From: Ewingella americana ATCC 33852
GTDB lineage: Bacteria; Pseudomonadota; Gammaproteobacteria; Enterobacterales; Enterobacteriaceae
Direction of reading: 5' to 3'
NCBI RefSeq assembly: GCF_000735345.1
Contig: NZ_JMPJ01000039.1
Span: 1 to 45,124, forward strand
Length of the DNA: 45,124 bases
The notes beneath the pieces were generated by a model that saw only the letters and a program-made list of their open reading frames with translations, was not told where the DNA came from and made no database searches. Positions 1 through 9,925 of this stretch are shown here, piece after piece (position 1 is the stretch's first letter; each line of letters starts with the position of its first letter). Both the position numbers and the translations under genes were made by a program.

Positions 1-892
1 AGGTAATGGTCGCCGGGCGAGGGTACTGGTAGGCCAAATCGCCATACACGTCATCTTCAATAATGGCGATGTCATAGCACTGCGCCAGCCGCAGCAGCGC
101 CTTTTTCCGCTCGTCGGGCATGTTGTATCCCAGCGGGTTATTACAGTTCGGCGTGAGCTGAATGGCTTTAATCGGCCACTGTTCGAGGGCCATTTCCAAG
201 GCTTCAATACTGATGCCGGTCACGGGGTCGGTGGGGATCTCCAGCGCCTTCATGCCGTAGCCTTTGAGGGTCTGCATCGCGCCGTGGAAGCTCGGGGAGT
301 CAACCGCCACGATATCGCCGACGTCGCAGACCGAGCGAATCGCAATGGAGAGGGCTTCGTGGCAGCCGGTGGTGATCAGAATATTGCTGGCGTCCATGTG
401 GCTGCCGCTATCAATCATCAGCCGGGCGATCTGTTCGCGCAATTCCAGCGAGCCGTAAATAGTGTCGTATTTCAGCGCCAGCAGGTTTTCATGTTGTCCA
501 GCGCGGGACATGGCACGGTTCAGGGGGCGCAGAGTCGGGGCGGTGACATCCGGCGAGCCACGCCCGAGCTGAATAAAACCGGGTGTATCGAGCTGGGTTA
601 TCTGTTCGAGCACCTGATCCCACTGGCTGATATCCACCGGGCGCTGAGTCGGGCGACAGACCGCAGGTAAAGCCGCCAGTGGCCGGGCTGAAGTAACGAA
701 ATAGCCCGATTTTGGCCGCGCTTCAACCAGCAGCTTCTCTTCCAGCACGCGATACGCCTGCTGAACTGTACTGATGCTCACACCGTGTTCACTGCTAAGG
801 ATACGCACCGACGGCAGGCGTTCTCCCGCAGGATACAAGCCTTGCTCAATGCGTTCGCTCAGCACGTTGGCGAGATTTTCATAGCGATTCAC
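1..892 (-). CDS. yjiR: MocR-family (GntR-HTH plus aminotransferase-like) regulator, YjiR type, partial
   Basis: Reading the minus strand from a GTG at 892-890 gives an open frame that leaves the window at position 1, so the C-terminal third or so is missing. Residues 1-75 form a GntR winged helix (SERIEQGLYPAGERLPSVR, then HGVSISTVQQAY). From about residue 100 a fold-type I aminotransferase domain follows (TTGCHEALS, PNCNNPLG, EDDVYGDL), as in MocR regulators that bind PLP. The sequence resembles E. coli YjiR closely throughout. The GTG is chosen because a GGGGA lies about 7 nt upstream and the protein then begins with the usual YjiR-like N terminus. The divergent neighbour encodes a DUF1127 protein, as in the E. 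coli yjiR-yjiS pair. The PLP lysine lies beyond the window. The ligand and target genes are unknown. Confidence 0.85.
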   Translation of the reverse strand, partial: MNRYENLANVLSERIEQGLYPAGERLPSVRILSSEHGVSISTVQQAYRVLEEKLLVEARPKSGYFVTSARPLAALPAVCRPTQRPVDISQWDQVLEQITQLDTPGFIQLGRGSPDVTAPTLRPLNRAMSRAGQHENLLALKYDTIYGSLELREQIARLMIDSGSHMDASNILITTGCHEALSIAIRSVCDVGDIVAVDSPSFHGAMQTLKGYGMKALEIPTDPVTGISIEALEMALEQWPIKAIQLTPNCNNPLGYNMPDERKKALLRLAQCYDIAIIEDDVYGDLAYQYPRPATIT

Positions 893-953
893 TGTTAATT
901 CCCCACTCGTTGAAAACGAAAACCAGTACAGATGAGCTTAATCTAGCGCATAA

Positions 954-978
954 ACTGTGATTCATTCCACTACTGTAT
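954..978. promoter_or_regulatory. possible YjiR operator: two ACTGT repeats
   Basis: The divergent intergenic region carries ACTGTGA at 954-960 and ACTGTAT at 972-978, spaced 18 bp start to start on the same face of the helix. A further CTGTA lies downstream near 1000. MocR/GntR regulators commonly bind paired repeats between themselves and a divergent target gene. The assignment is inference from position and repetition only. Confidence 0.3.
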
Positions 979-1059
979 GGTTTAAATATCGAATATCTGA
1001 ATCTGTAATGTATTTCGTACTCATTGCATCCTATGTCTACAGGGTAAATAGGGGATGTG

Positions 1060-1332
1060 ATGATGAAAAACATTAAGAAAGAACGCCAATACTGTGAGTG
1101 TGATTCCGCCGTGGGCGCGGGCCCGCTTGTCAGTAAAGCCATTGACCAAGCACCGGCCAGAGCCGACAGCTGGATGGCAAGATCAGTACAGTTCGTGATG
1201 ATGTGGAATGAGAAGCGCATACAGCGCAACATTTTGAGCGGGCTAACAGATGCGCAGCTGAAGGATATCGGTTTAAGTAAGGCGGATATTGAGAAGGAGC
1301 ACGGAAGGGTGTGGCCGAACTGGCCGAAGTAG
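1060..1332 (+). CDS. DUF1127 small protein (YjiS-like)
   Basis: This 90-residue protein ends with the DUF1127 signature: a basic tract (WNEKRIQRNI) followed by LTDAQLKDIGLSKADIE and a C-terminal tryptophan. DUF1127 proteins are small, basic and often stress or envelope related, and some bind RNA; the precise role here is unknown. The N-terminal half has no recognisable domain and contains two cysteines (YCECD). Tandem ATGs at 1060 and 1063 follow an AGGGGA at 1050-1055, and either could be used. It is divergent from the yjiR-type regulator, which is its most likely controller by analogy with E. coli yjiR-yjiS. Confidence 0.75.
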   Translation: MMKNIKKERQYCECDSAVGAGPLVSKAIDQAPARADSWMARSVQFVMMWNEKRIQRNILSGLTDAQLKDIGLSKADIEKEHGRVWPNWPK

Positions 1333-1361
1333 GGGGAGGAGCAAAACAGCACTCCACTGAA

Positions 1362-1395
1362 ATAAAAAAACCGGTGAGGATCGCTCCTCACCGGT
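1362..1395 (-). terminator. Rho-independent terminator of metG
   Basis: An 11-bp inverted repeat (ACCGGTGAGGA, loop TCGC, TCCTCACCGGT) is flanked on the left by a run of A. On the minus strand it therefore reads as a GC-rich hairpin followed by a T tract, just past the metG stop. On the plus strand the T tract is weaker but it may also end the DUF1127 transcript. Confidence 0.85.
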
Positions 1396-1423
1396 TTGGT
1401 GTTTGCCCAAAACCCAAACGGGT

Positions 1424-3457
1424 TTATTTCACCTGCATGCCCGGCTGCGCGCCAGAGTCAGGGCTGAGCAGGAAGATCTCTTTCCCGCCGGGGCCTGCGG
1501 CCATCACCATGCCTTCGGATACGCCGAAACGCATTTTACGTGGAGCAAGGTTAGCCACCATGATGGTCAAACGGCCTTCCAACAGCTTAGGATCAGGATA
1601 AGCAGAGCGAATGCCGGAGAGAATCTGACGCAATTCTCCGCCCAGATCTAACTGGAGGCGCAGCAGCTTGTCAGAACCTTCCACGAAATCAGCGCTTTTA
1701 ATCAGCGCGATACGCATATCCACTTTCGCGAAATCATCAAAGGTGATGGTTTCTTGAATCGGCGCGTCGGCCAGTGGGCCGGTGACAGCTTTGGATTTCT
1801 CTGCGGCGATATCTTCTTTCGAGGCTTCAACCATGGCGCTCACTTTATCCAGCTCAATACGATTGAACAGGGCTTTGAACGGGTTCACTTTGTGTGACAG
1901 CAGCGGCTGTGCGATGCCATCCCATGTCAGTTCGGCATTCAGGAAGGCTTCGGCGCGTTCGCTCAGGGATGGCAGTACCGGTTTCAGGTAAGTCATCAGC
2001 ACGCGGAACAGGTTGATACCCATTGAGCAGATAGATTGCAGGTCGGCATCGCGGCCTTCTTGCTTCGCCACAACCCAAGGAGCCTGCTCGTCAACATAGC
2101 GGTTTGCCAAGTCGGCGAGGGCCATGATTTCGCGGATAGCGCGGCTTGACTCACGGCTGGCGTAAGCTTCAGCAATACTCTCGGCGGCGTCAACGAAGGT
2201 TTTGTACAGCGCTTCGTCAGCCAGTTTGTCTGACAGTACGCCGTCGAAACGCTTATTGATGAAGCCCGCGTTGCGTGAAGCCAGATTCACCACTTTGTTA
2301 ACGATGTCGGCATTAACGCGCTGCACGAAATCTTCTAGATTCAGGTCGATATCGTCGATACGGGAAGAGAGTTTCGCCGCGTAGTAATAGCGCAGGCAGT
2401 CCGCATCCAGATGGTTCAGGTAAGTGCCAGCCTTAATAAAGGTGCCGCGCGATTTGGACATCTTCGCGCCATTGACCGTCACGTAGCCGTGAACGAACAG
2501 GTTGGTAGGCTTGCGGAAGTTGCTGCCTTCCAGCATTGCTGGCCAGAACAGGCTGTGGAAATAAACAATGTCTTTACCGATGAAGTGATACAGCTCGGTG
2601 GTGGAATCTTTTTTCCAGAATTCGTCGAAGCTGAGATCCGGACGACGGTCGCACAGGTTTTTGAATGAACCCATGTAGCCGATTGGCGCGTCCAGCCAGA
2701 CGTAGAAGTATTTACCCGGCGCGTTTGGAATTTCAAAGCCGAAGTAAGGGGCGTCGCGGCTGATATCCCACTGTTGCAGGCCAGACTCGAACCACTCTTG
2801 CATCTTGTTCGCCACTTGCTCTTGCAGCGCGCCGGAGCGGGTCCAAGCTTGCAGCATCGCACTGAACTCAGGCAGGTCGAAGAAGAAGTGCTCGGAATCA
2901 CGCAGTTCGGGCGTCGCACCGGAAACCACGGATTTCGGCTCGATAAGTTCAGTTGGGCTGTAGGTTGCGCCACAGACTTCGCAGTTATCGCCATACTGGT
3001 CCGGGGATTTACAGGTCGGACAGGTGCCTTTGACGAAACGGTCTGGCAGGAACATGCCTTTTTCCGGATCGTACAGCTGGGAAATGGTGCGATTCTTAAT
3101 GAAGCCGTTTTCTTTCAGGCGACCGTAGATAAGCTCGGACAACACGCGGTTCTCGTCGCTGTGCGTCGAGTGATAGTTGTCATAGCTGATACCGAAGCCG
3201 GCGAAATCTTTTTGATGCTCCTGGCTCATCTCGGCGATCATCTGCTCCGGTTCAATCCCGAGCTGCTGAGCTTTCAGCATGATCGGTGTACCGTGCGCAT
3301 CGTCAGCACAAATGAAGTGAACTTCGTGGCCGCGCATTCGCTGGTAACGGACCCAGACGTCAGCCTGGATGTGCTCGAGCATGTGTCCGAGGTGAATAGA
3401 TCCGTTGGCGTACGGAAGTGCACAGGTTACCAAAATTTTTTTCGCGACTTGAGCCAT
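1424..3457 (-). CDS. metG: methionyl-tRNA synthetase
   Basis: At 677 residues it matches the length of enterobacterial MetRS, the cytoplasmic class I enzyme that charges tRNA-Met. The HIGH motif appears as HLGH at 22-25 and the KMSKS loop is intact at 332-336. A zinc knuckle is visible at C146, C149, C159 and C162. The last ~100 residues form the OB-fold tRNA-binding/dimerisation domain ([14 protein letters not shown] onward). The ATG at 3457 gives the standard start [19 protein letters not shown]. It is monocistronic here, divergent from mrp as in E. coli, with its own promoter and terminator. Confidence 0.98.
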   Translation of the reverse strand: MAQVAKKILVTCALPYANGSIHLGHMLEHIQADVWVRYQRMRGHEVHFICADDAHGTPIMLKAQQLGIEPEQMIAEMSQEHQKDFAGFGISYDNYHSTHSDENRVLSELIYGRLKENGFIKNRTISQLYDPEKGMFLPDRFVKGTCPTCKSPDQYGDNCEVCGATYSPTELIEPKSVVSGATPELRDSEHFFFDLPEFSAMLQAWTRSGALQEQVANKMQEWFESGLQQWDISRDAPYFGFEIPNAPGKYFYVWLDAPIGYMGSFKNLCDRRPDLSFDEFWKKDSTTELYHFIGKDIVYFHSLFWPAMLEGSNFRKPTNLFVHGYVTVNGAKMSKSRGTFIKAGTYLNHLDADCLRYYYAAKLSSRIDDIDLNLEDFVQRVNADIVNKVVNLASRNAGFINKRFDGVLSDKLADEALYKTFVDAAESIAEAYASRESSRAIREIMALADLANRYVDEQAPWVVAKQEGRDADLQSICSMGINLFRVLMTYLKPVLPSLSERAEAFLNAELTWDGIAQPLLSHKVNPFKALFNRIELDKVSAMVEASKEDIAAEKSKAVTGPLADAPIQETITFDDFAKVDMRIALIKSADFVEGSDKLLRLQLDLGGELRQILSGIRSAYPDPKLLEGRLTIMVANLAPRKMRFGVSEGMVMAAGPGGKEIFLLSPDSGAQPGMQVK

Positions 3458-3558
3458 AGTAAGAGCTTGCTTTCTTTAGTTGAAATCAGGGGCATTGATG
3501 TTAACCGAAACGGCCTCCCTGCGTAAACAAGCGTACACCCTCATCTCCACCTGCTTCA

Positions 3559-3587
3559 TCTATAAGAGCGACGCGCTGTTACTGCAA
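3559..3587 (-). promoter_or_regulatory. candidate metG promoter
   Basis: On the minus strand TTGCAG (3587-3582) is followed after exactly 17 bp by TATAGA (3564-3559), a good sigma-70 match about 100 nt upstream of the metG start, in the divergent metG-mrp region. Prediction by eye only. Confidence 0.55.
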
Positions 3588-3658
3588 TTCAGGTGAGTTT
3601 GAGTATATGCTACGTAGAAATATCAATGTCGTTTAATAACATGCTTCAAGGAGCCGGG

Positions 3659-4756
3659 ATGACATCTCAATCCCCCGAGGGGCTACGCGCCCTGGTGGCA
3701 AGCGTACTGACCACTTTTACTCATTCCACCCTGCAAAAAGATTTAGTGTCGATCAAAGCCGTGCATCACTGCGCGTTGTTGGACAACGTGCTGCACCTCG
3801 ACCTGACCCTGCCTTTCGTCTGGCAGAGCGGTTTTGACGTGCTGAAAGAGCAAACCAGTGCCGAACTGCTGCGCGTGACCGGGGCGAAAGCGATTGATTG
3901 GCGCTTGCGTCATGACGTCGCCACGCTGCGCCGTGCTAATGACCAGCCCGGCATCAAAGGCGTGCGTAACATCATTGCTGTCAGCTCCGGCAAGGGCGGG
4001 GTGGGGAAATCCACTACCGCGGTGAACGTCGCGCTGGCGCTGGCGGCCGAAGGCGGCAAAGTGGGTATTCTCGACGCGGACATTTATGGCCCGTCGGTGC
4101 CTAACATGCTCGGCACCGAGTCTGAGCGCCCAACCTCGCCGGATGGCGTGCATATGGCACCTATCATGGCTCACGGGCTGGCGACTAACTCCATTGGTTA
4201 CTTGGTGACGGACGACAATGCCATGGTGTGGCGCGGCCCAATGGCCAGCAAAGCGCTGATGCAGATGCTGCAAGATACCCTGTGGCCGGATTTAGATTAT
4301 CTGGTGATTGACCTGCCGCCGGGCACGGGCGACATCCAACTGACCCTGTCGCAGAATATCCCTGTGACGGGTGCCGTGGTAGTAACCACCCCGCAGGACA
4401 TCGCGCTGCTCGATGCCATGAAAGGCATTGTGATGTTTGAGAAGGTGAAAGTGCCGGTGCTGGGCATTATCGAGAACATGAGCATGCACATTTGTAGCCA
4501 GTGCGGGCACCATGAGCCGATTTTCGGCACCGGTGGCGCAGAGAAGCTGGCGGAGAAATATCGCTGCGAACTGTTAGCCCAAATGCCGCTGCATATTTCA
4601 CTGCGGGAAGATTTGGATCGCGGTGAGCCGACGGTCGTCTCCAACCCGCAGAGCGAATTCACCTTAATGTATCGCCAGTTAGCGGCGCGCATTGCTTCTC
4701 AGCTCTACTGGCGAGGGGATGCTATCCCGACAGAAATCGCCTTCCGGGCGGTTTAA
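3659..4756 (+). CDS. mrp: Fe-S cluster carrier ATPase Mrp/ApbC
   Basis: This 365-residue P-loop ATPase of the Mrp/NBP35 family carries and delivers iron-sulfur clusters in the cytoplasm. The N-terminal ~95 residues form the MIP18-like domain. The deviant Walker A GKGGVGKST is at 111-119. The CxxC that bridges a cluster between subunits is C279-C282 in ICSQCGHHE. The ATG at 3659 is preferred over an in-frame upstream start at 3593 because AAGGAG (3648-3653) lies 5 nt before it and the resulting N terminus aligns with E. coli Mrp. It is divergent from metG, as in E. coli. Confidence 0.95.
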   Translation: MTSQSPEGLRALVASVLTTFTHSTLQKDLVSIKAVHHCALLDNVLHLDLTLPFVWQSGFDVLKEQTSAELLRVTGAKAIDWRLRHDVATLRRANDQPGIKGVRNIIAVSSGKGGVGKSTTAVNVALALAAEGGKVGILDADIYGPSVPNMLGTESERPTSPDGVHMAPIMAHGLATNSIGYLVTDDNAMVWRGPMASKALMQMLQDTLWPDLDYLVIDLPPGTGDIQLTLSQNIPVTGAVVVTTPQDIALLDAMKGIVMFEKVKVPVLGIIENMSMHICSQCGHHEPIFGTGGAEKLAEKYRCELLAQMPLHISLREDLDRGEPTVVSNPQSEFTLMYRQLAARIASQLYWRGDAIPTEIAFRAV

Positions 4757-4780
4757 CGCCCAAAGTCTGCTAATAATTGC

Positions 4781-4818
4781 CCGATGCCAGAGTTTACCGT
4801 CCTAAATGCTGGCATCGG
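4781..4818. repeat. 10-bp perfect inverted repeat upstream of udk
   Basis: CCGATGCCAG (4781-4790) and CTGGCATCGG (4809-4818) are exact reverse complements around an 18-nt loop in the mrp-udk gap. There is no T tract, so it is not a normal terminator. Its right arm overlaps the proposed -35 of udk. Confidence 0.6.
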
Positions 4819-4838
4819 CAAGGTGTTGTACCTATAAT
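4810..4838 (+). promoter_or_regulatory. candidate udk promoter
   Basis: A perfect -10 TATAAT at 4833-4838 sits 17 bp after TGGCAT (4810-4815), a partial -35. It is about 65 nt before the udk ATG and would drive the udk-dcd-asmA group. Prediction by eye. Confidence 0.55.
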
Positions 4839-4902
4839 TGGCGCGATCAAAGCACCGTCCCCGTGCTTGCCCTTCAAACTTCCAAATCAGGTCTTTAATT
4901 TT

Positions 4903-5544
4903 ATGTCTGACAAGCACCATCAGTGTGTCATCGTAGGTATCGCTGGCGCATCTGCCTCTGGAAAAAGCCTCATTGCCAGTACCTTATATCGTGAACTTCG
5001 TGATCAGGTGGGTGATGAACACATCGGGGTTATTCCAGAAGATTGCTATTATAAAGACCAAAGCCACATGACCATGGAGGAGCGGGTTAAAACGAACTAC
5101 GACCATCCCAGCGCCATGGACCACAATTTGTTATTCCAACACCTGCAAAGCCTGAAGGCAGGGCAGGCCATTGAGCTTCCAAGCTACAGCTTTATCGAAC
5201 ACACCCGTCTGGGCGAAACGGTCACCCTGAAGCCAAAGAAAGTGATCATCTTAGAAGGCATTCTGCTGCTGACCGACGTGCGCTTACGCCAAGAGATGAA
5301 CTTCTCTATTTTCGTCGACACGCCGCTGGACATCTGCCTGATGCGCCGTATGAAGCGCGACGTCAATGAACGCGGTCGCTCGATGGACTCCGTGATGGCG
5401 CAGTATCAGAAAACGGTTCGCCCGATGTTCCTGCAATTTATTGAACCTTCAAAACAATATGCAGATATCATCGTTCCTCGTGGCGGCAAAAACCGTATTG
5501 CGATTGATATTCTTAAAGCGAAAATTAGTCAGTTCTTCAATTAA
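4903..5544 (+). CDS. udk: uridine kinase
   Basis: This 213-residue pyrimidine salvage enzyme phosphorylates uridine and cytidine. The P loop GASASGKS is at 15-22, and the protein is nearly collinear with E. coli Udk ([52 protein letters not shown]). The ATG at 4903 gives MSDKHHQCV, matching the family length; an upstream in-frame extension to 4777 is not conserved and overlaps the stem-loop and promoter. It leads an apparent udk-dcd-asmA transcription unit, the same order as in E. coli. Confidence 0.97.
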   Translation: MSDKHHQCVIVGIAGASASGKSLIASTLYRELRDQVGDEHIGVIPEDCYYKDQSHMTMEERVKTNYDHPSAMDHNLLFQHLQSLKAGQAIELPSYSFIEHTRLGETVTLKPKKVIILEGILLLTDVRLRQEMNFSIFVDTPLDICLMRRMKRDVNERGRSMDSVMAQYQKTVRPMFLQFIEPSKQYADIIVPRGGKNRIAIDILKAKISQFFN

Positions 5545-5598
5545 TGGCCCCGGCATTAACAGGCCATTTTCAGCAGTAACAACACGGAGAAAGAAACG

Positions 5599-6180
5599 AT
5601 GAGATTGTGCGATCGAGACATCGAAGCCTGGCTGGACAGCGGAAAGTTAGCGATTTCCCCGCGCCCTCCCATCGAACGTATCAACGGGGCAACGGTAGAT
5701 GTCCGGCTGGGGAATGGATTCCGTGTCTTTTTAGGGCACAACGCCGGTTTTATCGACCTCAGTGGCCCGAAAGACGAAGTGAGCGCCGCGCTGGATAAAG
5801 TCATGAGTGATGAAATCGTCCTGCCTGAAGGCGAGGCGTTTTTCCTGCATCCGGGCGAGCTGGCGCTGGCTGTGACTTTCGAAACCGTTTCTATCCCCGA
5901 TGACTTAGTTGGCTGGTTAGATGGACGTTCTTCTCTGGCTCGACTAGGGTTGATGGTTCACGTTACGGCTCATCGTATCGATCCCGGCTGGAAAGGCCGA
6001 ATCGTGCTGGAGTTCTATAATTCAGGTAAGTTGCCTCTGGCACTGCGTCCGGGAATGCTGATTGGCGCCCTGAGTTTTGAACCGCTATCTGGCCCGGCGG
6101 CTCGTCCTTATAACAGCCGACAGGATGCCAAATATCGCGACCAGCAGAGTGCTGTTGCAAGTCGTATCGACAAAGACTGA
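5599..6180 (+). CDS. dcd: dCTP deaminase
   Basis: At 193 residues it equals the E. coli enzyme, which converts dCTP to dUTP for dTMP synthesis. The conserved core RSSLARLGL, with R115, and the catalytic E138 in [11 protein letters not shown] are intact, within the trimeric dUTPase-like fold. The ATG at 5599 has GGAGAAAG upstream. It lies 54 nt after udk and 48 nt before asmA, so cotranscription is likely. Confidence 0.97.
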   Translation: MRLCDRDIEAWLDSGKLAISPRPPIERINGATVDVRLGNGFRVFLGHNAGFIDLSGPKDEVSAALDKVMSDEIVLPEGEAFFLHPGELALAVTFETVSIPDDLVGWLDGRSSLARLGLMVHVTAHRIDPGWKGRIVLEFYNSGKLPLALRPGMLIGALSFEPLSGPAARPYNSRQDAKYRDQQSAVASRIDKD

Positions 6181-6228
6181 TTCAGGTCTTTACCCGCGCC
6201 ACTGCGGGTGACATGGCAAGAGGAAGGC

Positions 6229-8070
6229 ATGAGAAGATTACTGACAACGCTGGTGATATTGCTGGTGGTGATTATCGCCGGAATGACCTCGCTGGTGTTT
6301 TTAATTAACCCCAACGATTTCCGCCAGTACATGGTTGACCGTGTCGAGCAGAAAAGTGGTTATCAACTGGCAATTCGCGGTGATTTACGCTGGCACGTCT
6401 GGCCTCAGCTGAGCATTATCGCGGGGCAAACGTCGCTGACGGCGCCGGGTGCCCAAAAGCCGGTGGTCACTGCGGAAAACATGCGTCTTGATGTCAAACT
6501 CTGGCCTTTGCTCTCCCATCAGTTAGCCGTGCGCGAAGTGATGTTAAAGAACGCGGTAGTACGATTAACGCCTGACAGTGAGGCCGACGTACCCGATGCG
6601 CCGGTCGCGCCAACCTCTACCGTCCAGCCTCCTTCAGAACTCGAAGCGGGCTGGAAATTCGACATTGATAAAATCAGCATTGTTGACAGCTTGCTGATTT
6701 GGCAGCGCGGTGAGAACGACCAAATTAATGTCCGCGACATCAATATGCAGCTTGATCAGAATGCACACCGTCAGGCACATCTTGAGCTTTCCAGCCGCAT
6801 CAATCGCAATCAACGCGATCTCGCTTTCACCCTGTCTGCTGATCTGGATATGCAGAAGTATCCGCAAGAATTCTCTGCCAACGTTAACAAATTTAGCTAT
6901 CAGCTGACGGGCGCTGATATTCCGGCGAAAGGCTTGCAGGGTGCTGGCAGCATGCAGGCTAATTATCACCGCGATACCCAGCGTCTGGAACTGAACCAGC
7001 TAGCGTTAACAGCTAACGACAACCAGCTGAGCGGTACGGCAGCGGCGACCTTGACGGATACAGGGGATTATCAAGTTAATCTCGATGCGGCGAAACTGGA
7101 CCTCGACGCGTTATCCGGCTGGCAGCCAAAGACACCGGACCAGACTTCTCAGGCGGCGCGCACCGTAACTTCTGCGCCAGTGATTGCGCGTGATGTTAAC
7201 GACCAGCCGAATAACTTCAGCGTGCTTAATAGCTTCAACGCTAACGTGGCGCTGAACGTGGCGGATCTGACCTATCGCGGATTGAAGGTTCAGGATTTCA
7301 AACTGCTCGCGGACAACCAGCAGGGTAAAGTCAATATTCAAACCCTCAGTGGTAAAATGGCATCCGGCGACTTCTCACTGCCGGGCACCATGGATGTCAC
7401 TGGCAAGCTGGCGAAAATCAGCATTCAGCCCATTTTGAACAATATCGAGCTGGGTCAGTTACTGGTGGCTTATGACCTGCCAGAGGCGCTGACGGGTAAG
7501 TTCACTATGCGCGGTGCGGTCAAAGGCAGTGGGTTGACGTCATATGATTTCAGCCATAACTGGGCTGGGAAAATGCAGATGTCGATGAACGACGCCCGGC
7601 TTAACGGCATGAATATTCAGCAGTTGGTGCAGCAGGCCATTGCCCGCAATAACAACAGCGTGCAGGGCCTGGAGCGTTATGACCATTACACCCAAATTAA
7701 GTCACTTCAGGCTGAGGGTGAGCTGAACAAGGGGACGTTGACGCTTTCCAATCTGCTGGCCGAGTCAGAAATGCTCAATGCCAAAGGCGCGGGCAACATC
7801 GACTTCGCTGATAACCAGTGTGATTTGACGCTAGGCGTGCGTGTCACCGGCGGATGGAAAGGCAACAGTAACCTGATTCAGCGGCTGCAAAATACCGACG
7901 TGCCTTTACGTGTTTATGGTCCTTGGGCACAGTTGAATTATCAGCTGCAAGTGGATCAAATCCTGCGCAATCAATTACAGGATGAAGCCAAGAACGCCAT
8001 TCAGAACTGGATTGATAGAAATAAGAAAGCTAAAGATAACAAAGAGCTGAAATCAATTCTCGATAAGTAA
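6229..8070 (+). CDS. asmA: AsmA outer-membrane assembly/lipid transport protein
   Basis: This 613-residue protein has one N-terminal membrane segment (about residues 4-26, LLTTLVILLVVIIAGMTSLVFL) and a long periplasmic part of AsmA type. The conserved N-terminal stretch INPNDFRQYMVDRVEQKSGY and the C-terminal AsmA domain are both recognisable. The family is linked to outer-membrane assembly and, by analogy with TamB/YhdP, to phospholipid movement between membranes. The ATG at 6229 is chosen over 6208 because AGAGGAAGG lies just upstream and the start MRRLLTTL matches E. coli. It ends at a strong hairpin shared with convergent yegH. Confidence 0.94.
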   Translation: MRRLLTTLVILLVVIIAGMTSLVFLINPNDFRQYMVDRVEQKSGYQLAIRGDLRWHVWPQLSIIAGQTSLTAPGAQKPVVTAENMRLDVKLWPLLSHQLAVREVMLKNAVVRLTPDSEADVPDAPVAPTSTVQPPSELEAGWKFDIDKISIVDSLLIWQRGENDQINVRDINMQLDQNAHRQAHLELSSRINRNQRDLAFTLSADLDMQKYPQEFSANVNKFSYQLTGADIPAKGLQGAGSMQANYHRDTQRLELNQLALTANDNQLSGTAAATLTDTGDYQVNLDAAKLDLDALSGWQPKTPDQTSQAARTVTSAPVIARDVNDQPNNFSVLNSFNANVALNVADLTYRGLKVQDFKLLADNQQGKVNIQTLSGKMASGDFSLPGTMDVTGKLAKISIQPILNNIELGQLLVAYDLPEALTGKFTMRGAVKGSGLTSYDFSHNWAGKMQMSMNDARLNGMNIQQLVQQAIARNNNSVQGLERYDHYTQIKSLQAEGELNKGTLTLSNLLAESEMLNAKGAGNIDFADNQCDLTLGVRVTGGWKGNSNLIQRLQNTDVPLRVYGPWAQLNYQLQVDQILRNQLQDEAKNAIQNWIDRNKKAKDNKELKSILDK

Positions 8071-8098
8071 TTGCATGAGAATGCGTCAGCAAAAAACT

Positions 8099-8127
8099 AA
8101 AAAGGGCCTCGTCATGAGGCCCTTTTT
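8099..8127. terminator. bidirectional terminator asmA/yegH
   Basis: AAAAAGGGCCTC and GAGGCCCTTTTT are near-perfect inverted repeats around a 5-nt loop. The A run on the left and the T run on the right make it functional in both directions, between the convergent asmA and yegH genes. Confidence 0.93.
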
Positions 8128-8147
8128 GCATGACACGGCAGATGAGG

Positions 8148-9731
8148 CTAGACCTCGTAATCATCACCATTAAGAGGGGCAAGTGGCGTAACCTTGACCT
8201 TCAAAATTCGATGACTGTTCACTTCCAGTATTTCAAACTGGTAATCGCCGATAGTTAGCTTGGCTCCTTGCTGCGGCACCACCTGCGCGTGTTCCATCAG
8301 TAAGCCTGCCAGCGTGTGGTAATCACGCTTCTCTTCCAGCATCAGCGGGATATGCATCACCACGTCCTCCAGCGGCATCGAGCCGTTCACCACCCAACTG
8401 CCATCTTCGCGCTGCTCAATATCATCATCGACGTCGGCGGTTTCGTGGGTTTCTGGCAAGTTGCCAGCAATGGTTTCCATCACGTCAGTCAGGGTCACGA
8501 CGCCTTCGACAGAACCAAATTCATCGACCACAAAGGCAAAGTGGGTTTTCGCCAGCCGAAATTGCTCTAAGGCTTTCAGCAGGGAGAGCTGCTCGGGGAA
8601 GATAAGCGGCTGGCGGATCAGCGCCTTGAGGTCTAATTCATTGTGCAGAAGTTGCTGCTTGAGCAGGTCGATAACATGTACTACGCCAAGAGGCTCATCG
8701 GTAGAACTGTCTTCAGTGACCAGAATGCGGGTGTGCTGGTTTTCGGCAATTTGCTGGGTTAACACGTTGGGTGGGTCATTTAGCTCAAGATTATCGACGT
8801 CGTGTCGAGAGGTCATGATGCTGCTGACGCTGCGCTGGGCCAGCCCAAGTACGCGTTCAATCATATGGCGCTCTTGCTGGTTAAAGACCTCGTTACCTTC
8901 GTTGTCAGAAATCATATTGGAAGAGTGGTTGTCGAGCTCGGCTTCTTCATGCTTACCGCGCAACACCCGGAGAACCGTATCGGCCGTTCTCTCACGCAAG
9001 GAGCGGCTGGATGAGAGAAATCGTCGGCGGTTGAACTGCGCCAACTGGTTCAGCGCTTCAATCATCACTGAGAAACCAATCGCGGCGTAGAGGTAACCTT
9101 TTGGAATATAGAACCCAAAGCCCTCGGCAACCAGACTAAAACCAATCATCAACAGGAAGCTAAGGCAGAGAATGACAATGGTCGGGTGCGCATTCACAAA
9201 GCGGGTCAGCGGGCGGCTGGCGAGCAGCATCAGTAGGATAGCGATACAGACTGCCGCCATCATCACCGCCAGATTGTCGACCATGCCCACGGCGGTGATC
9301 ACCGAGTCGAGGGAGAATATCGCGTCGAGCACCACAATCTGCGCCACCACCGCCCAGAACTTCGCCCCGGATCGCTGCTGACCGTGCTCTTCATCCTTGC
9401 CTTCAAGCCGCTCGTTTAACTCCATAGTGGCTTTGAACAGCAGGAATACCCCACCCAGCAGCATGATGATGTCGCGAGCGCTAAATGAATGGGAGAACAG
9501 GGTCACTAAGGGACGGGTTAGCGTCGCCAGCCAAGAGATGGACGCCAGCAGCAATAAACGCATCACCAGCGCCAGCAGCAGGCCGGTAACGCGAGCACGG
9601 TCGCGCTGCCGCTTAGGCAGTTTGTCCGCCAAAATGGCGATAAATATCAGGTTATCAATGCCTAAAACAATTTCCAGAATGACCAGCGTGGCCAGTCCGG
9701 CCCAAATCGAAGGATCGGCGATCCATTCCAT
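8148..9731 (-). CDS. yegH: TerC-family membrane protein with CBS and CorC domains
   Basis: This 527-residue protein is the same length as E. coli YegH and similar end to end. Residues 1-230 form the TerC-type membrane domain with about seven hydrophobic segments and the acidic signatures ELVLGIDN-like ([11 protein letters not shown]) and [16 protein letters not shown]. Residues ~300-420 form a CBS pair ([27 protein letters not shown]), and the C terminus is a CorC_HlyC transporter-associated domain. TerC relatives are implicated in metal (Mn) export; a specific YegH substrate is not established. It sits at the end of udk-dcd-asmA as in E. coli. Confidence 0.93.
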   Translation of the reverse strand: MEWIADPSIWAGLATLVILEIVLGIDNLIFIAILADKLPKRQRDRARVTGLLLALVMRLLLLASISWLATLTRPLVTLFSHSFSARDIIMLLGGVFLLFKATMELNERLEGKDEEHGQQRSGAKFWAVVAQIVVLDAIFSLDSVITAVGMVDNLAVMMAAVCIAILLMLLASRPLTRFVNAHPTIVILCLSFLLMIGFSLVAEGFGFYIPKGYLYAAIGFSVMIEALNQLAQFNRRRFLSSSRSLRERTADTVLRVLRGKHEEAELDNHSSNMISDNEGNEVFNQQERHMIERVLGLAQRSVSSIMTSRHDVDNLELNDPPNVLTQQIAENQHTRILVTEDSSTDEPLGVVHVIDLLKQQLLHNELDLKALIRQPLIFPEQLSLLKALEQFRLAKTHFAFVVDEFGSVEGVVTLTDVMETIAGNLPETHETADVDDDIEQREDGSWVVNGSMPLEDVVMHIPLMLEEKRDYHTLAGLLMEHAQVVPQQGAKLTIGDYQFEILEVNSHRILKVKVTPLAPLNGDDYEV

Positions 9732-9925
9732 AGCAATCTTGCACCTTTTGGATTAATGACAGTGTGTTCAAGTTGAATGATGGGTGGCATGAAGTGAAAA
9801 CTCAACTTTTCGGTAACAAGACGTTGGGGAGAAAGTGCGTAATGGCGTCGTAAAAGAGGGAAGGGCGTTGAAATCTGGTTTAAGGATGCCTCATAAATCA
9901 TCAGGAATTGGTTAGAAAAAACGCG

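Noticed and set aside
284-670. Plus-strand frames inside the yjiR-type gene
   Set aside because: They are antisense shadows of a clearly recognisable aminotransferase-like domain on the minus strand.
879-1391. A 170-codon minus-strand frame over the DUF1127 gene
   Set aside because: It is antisense to a recognised protein and covers the metG terminator and the intergenic region; no family resemblance.
2774-3526. A 250-codon plus-strand frame opposite metG
   Set aside because: It is a shadow of the high-GC metG coding strand; no known fold and no ribosome-binding site.
3593-3658. Upstream start for mrp giving 22 extra residues
   Set aside because: The ATG at 3659 has a strong AAGGAG and matches E. 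coli Mrp; the extension has no family support.
9768-9790. Sequence resembling the end of an ERIC element (CAAGTTGAATGATGGGT)
   Set aside because: Only one end-like stretch is present, with no partner arm or core, so it is probably chance.
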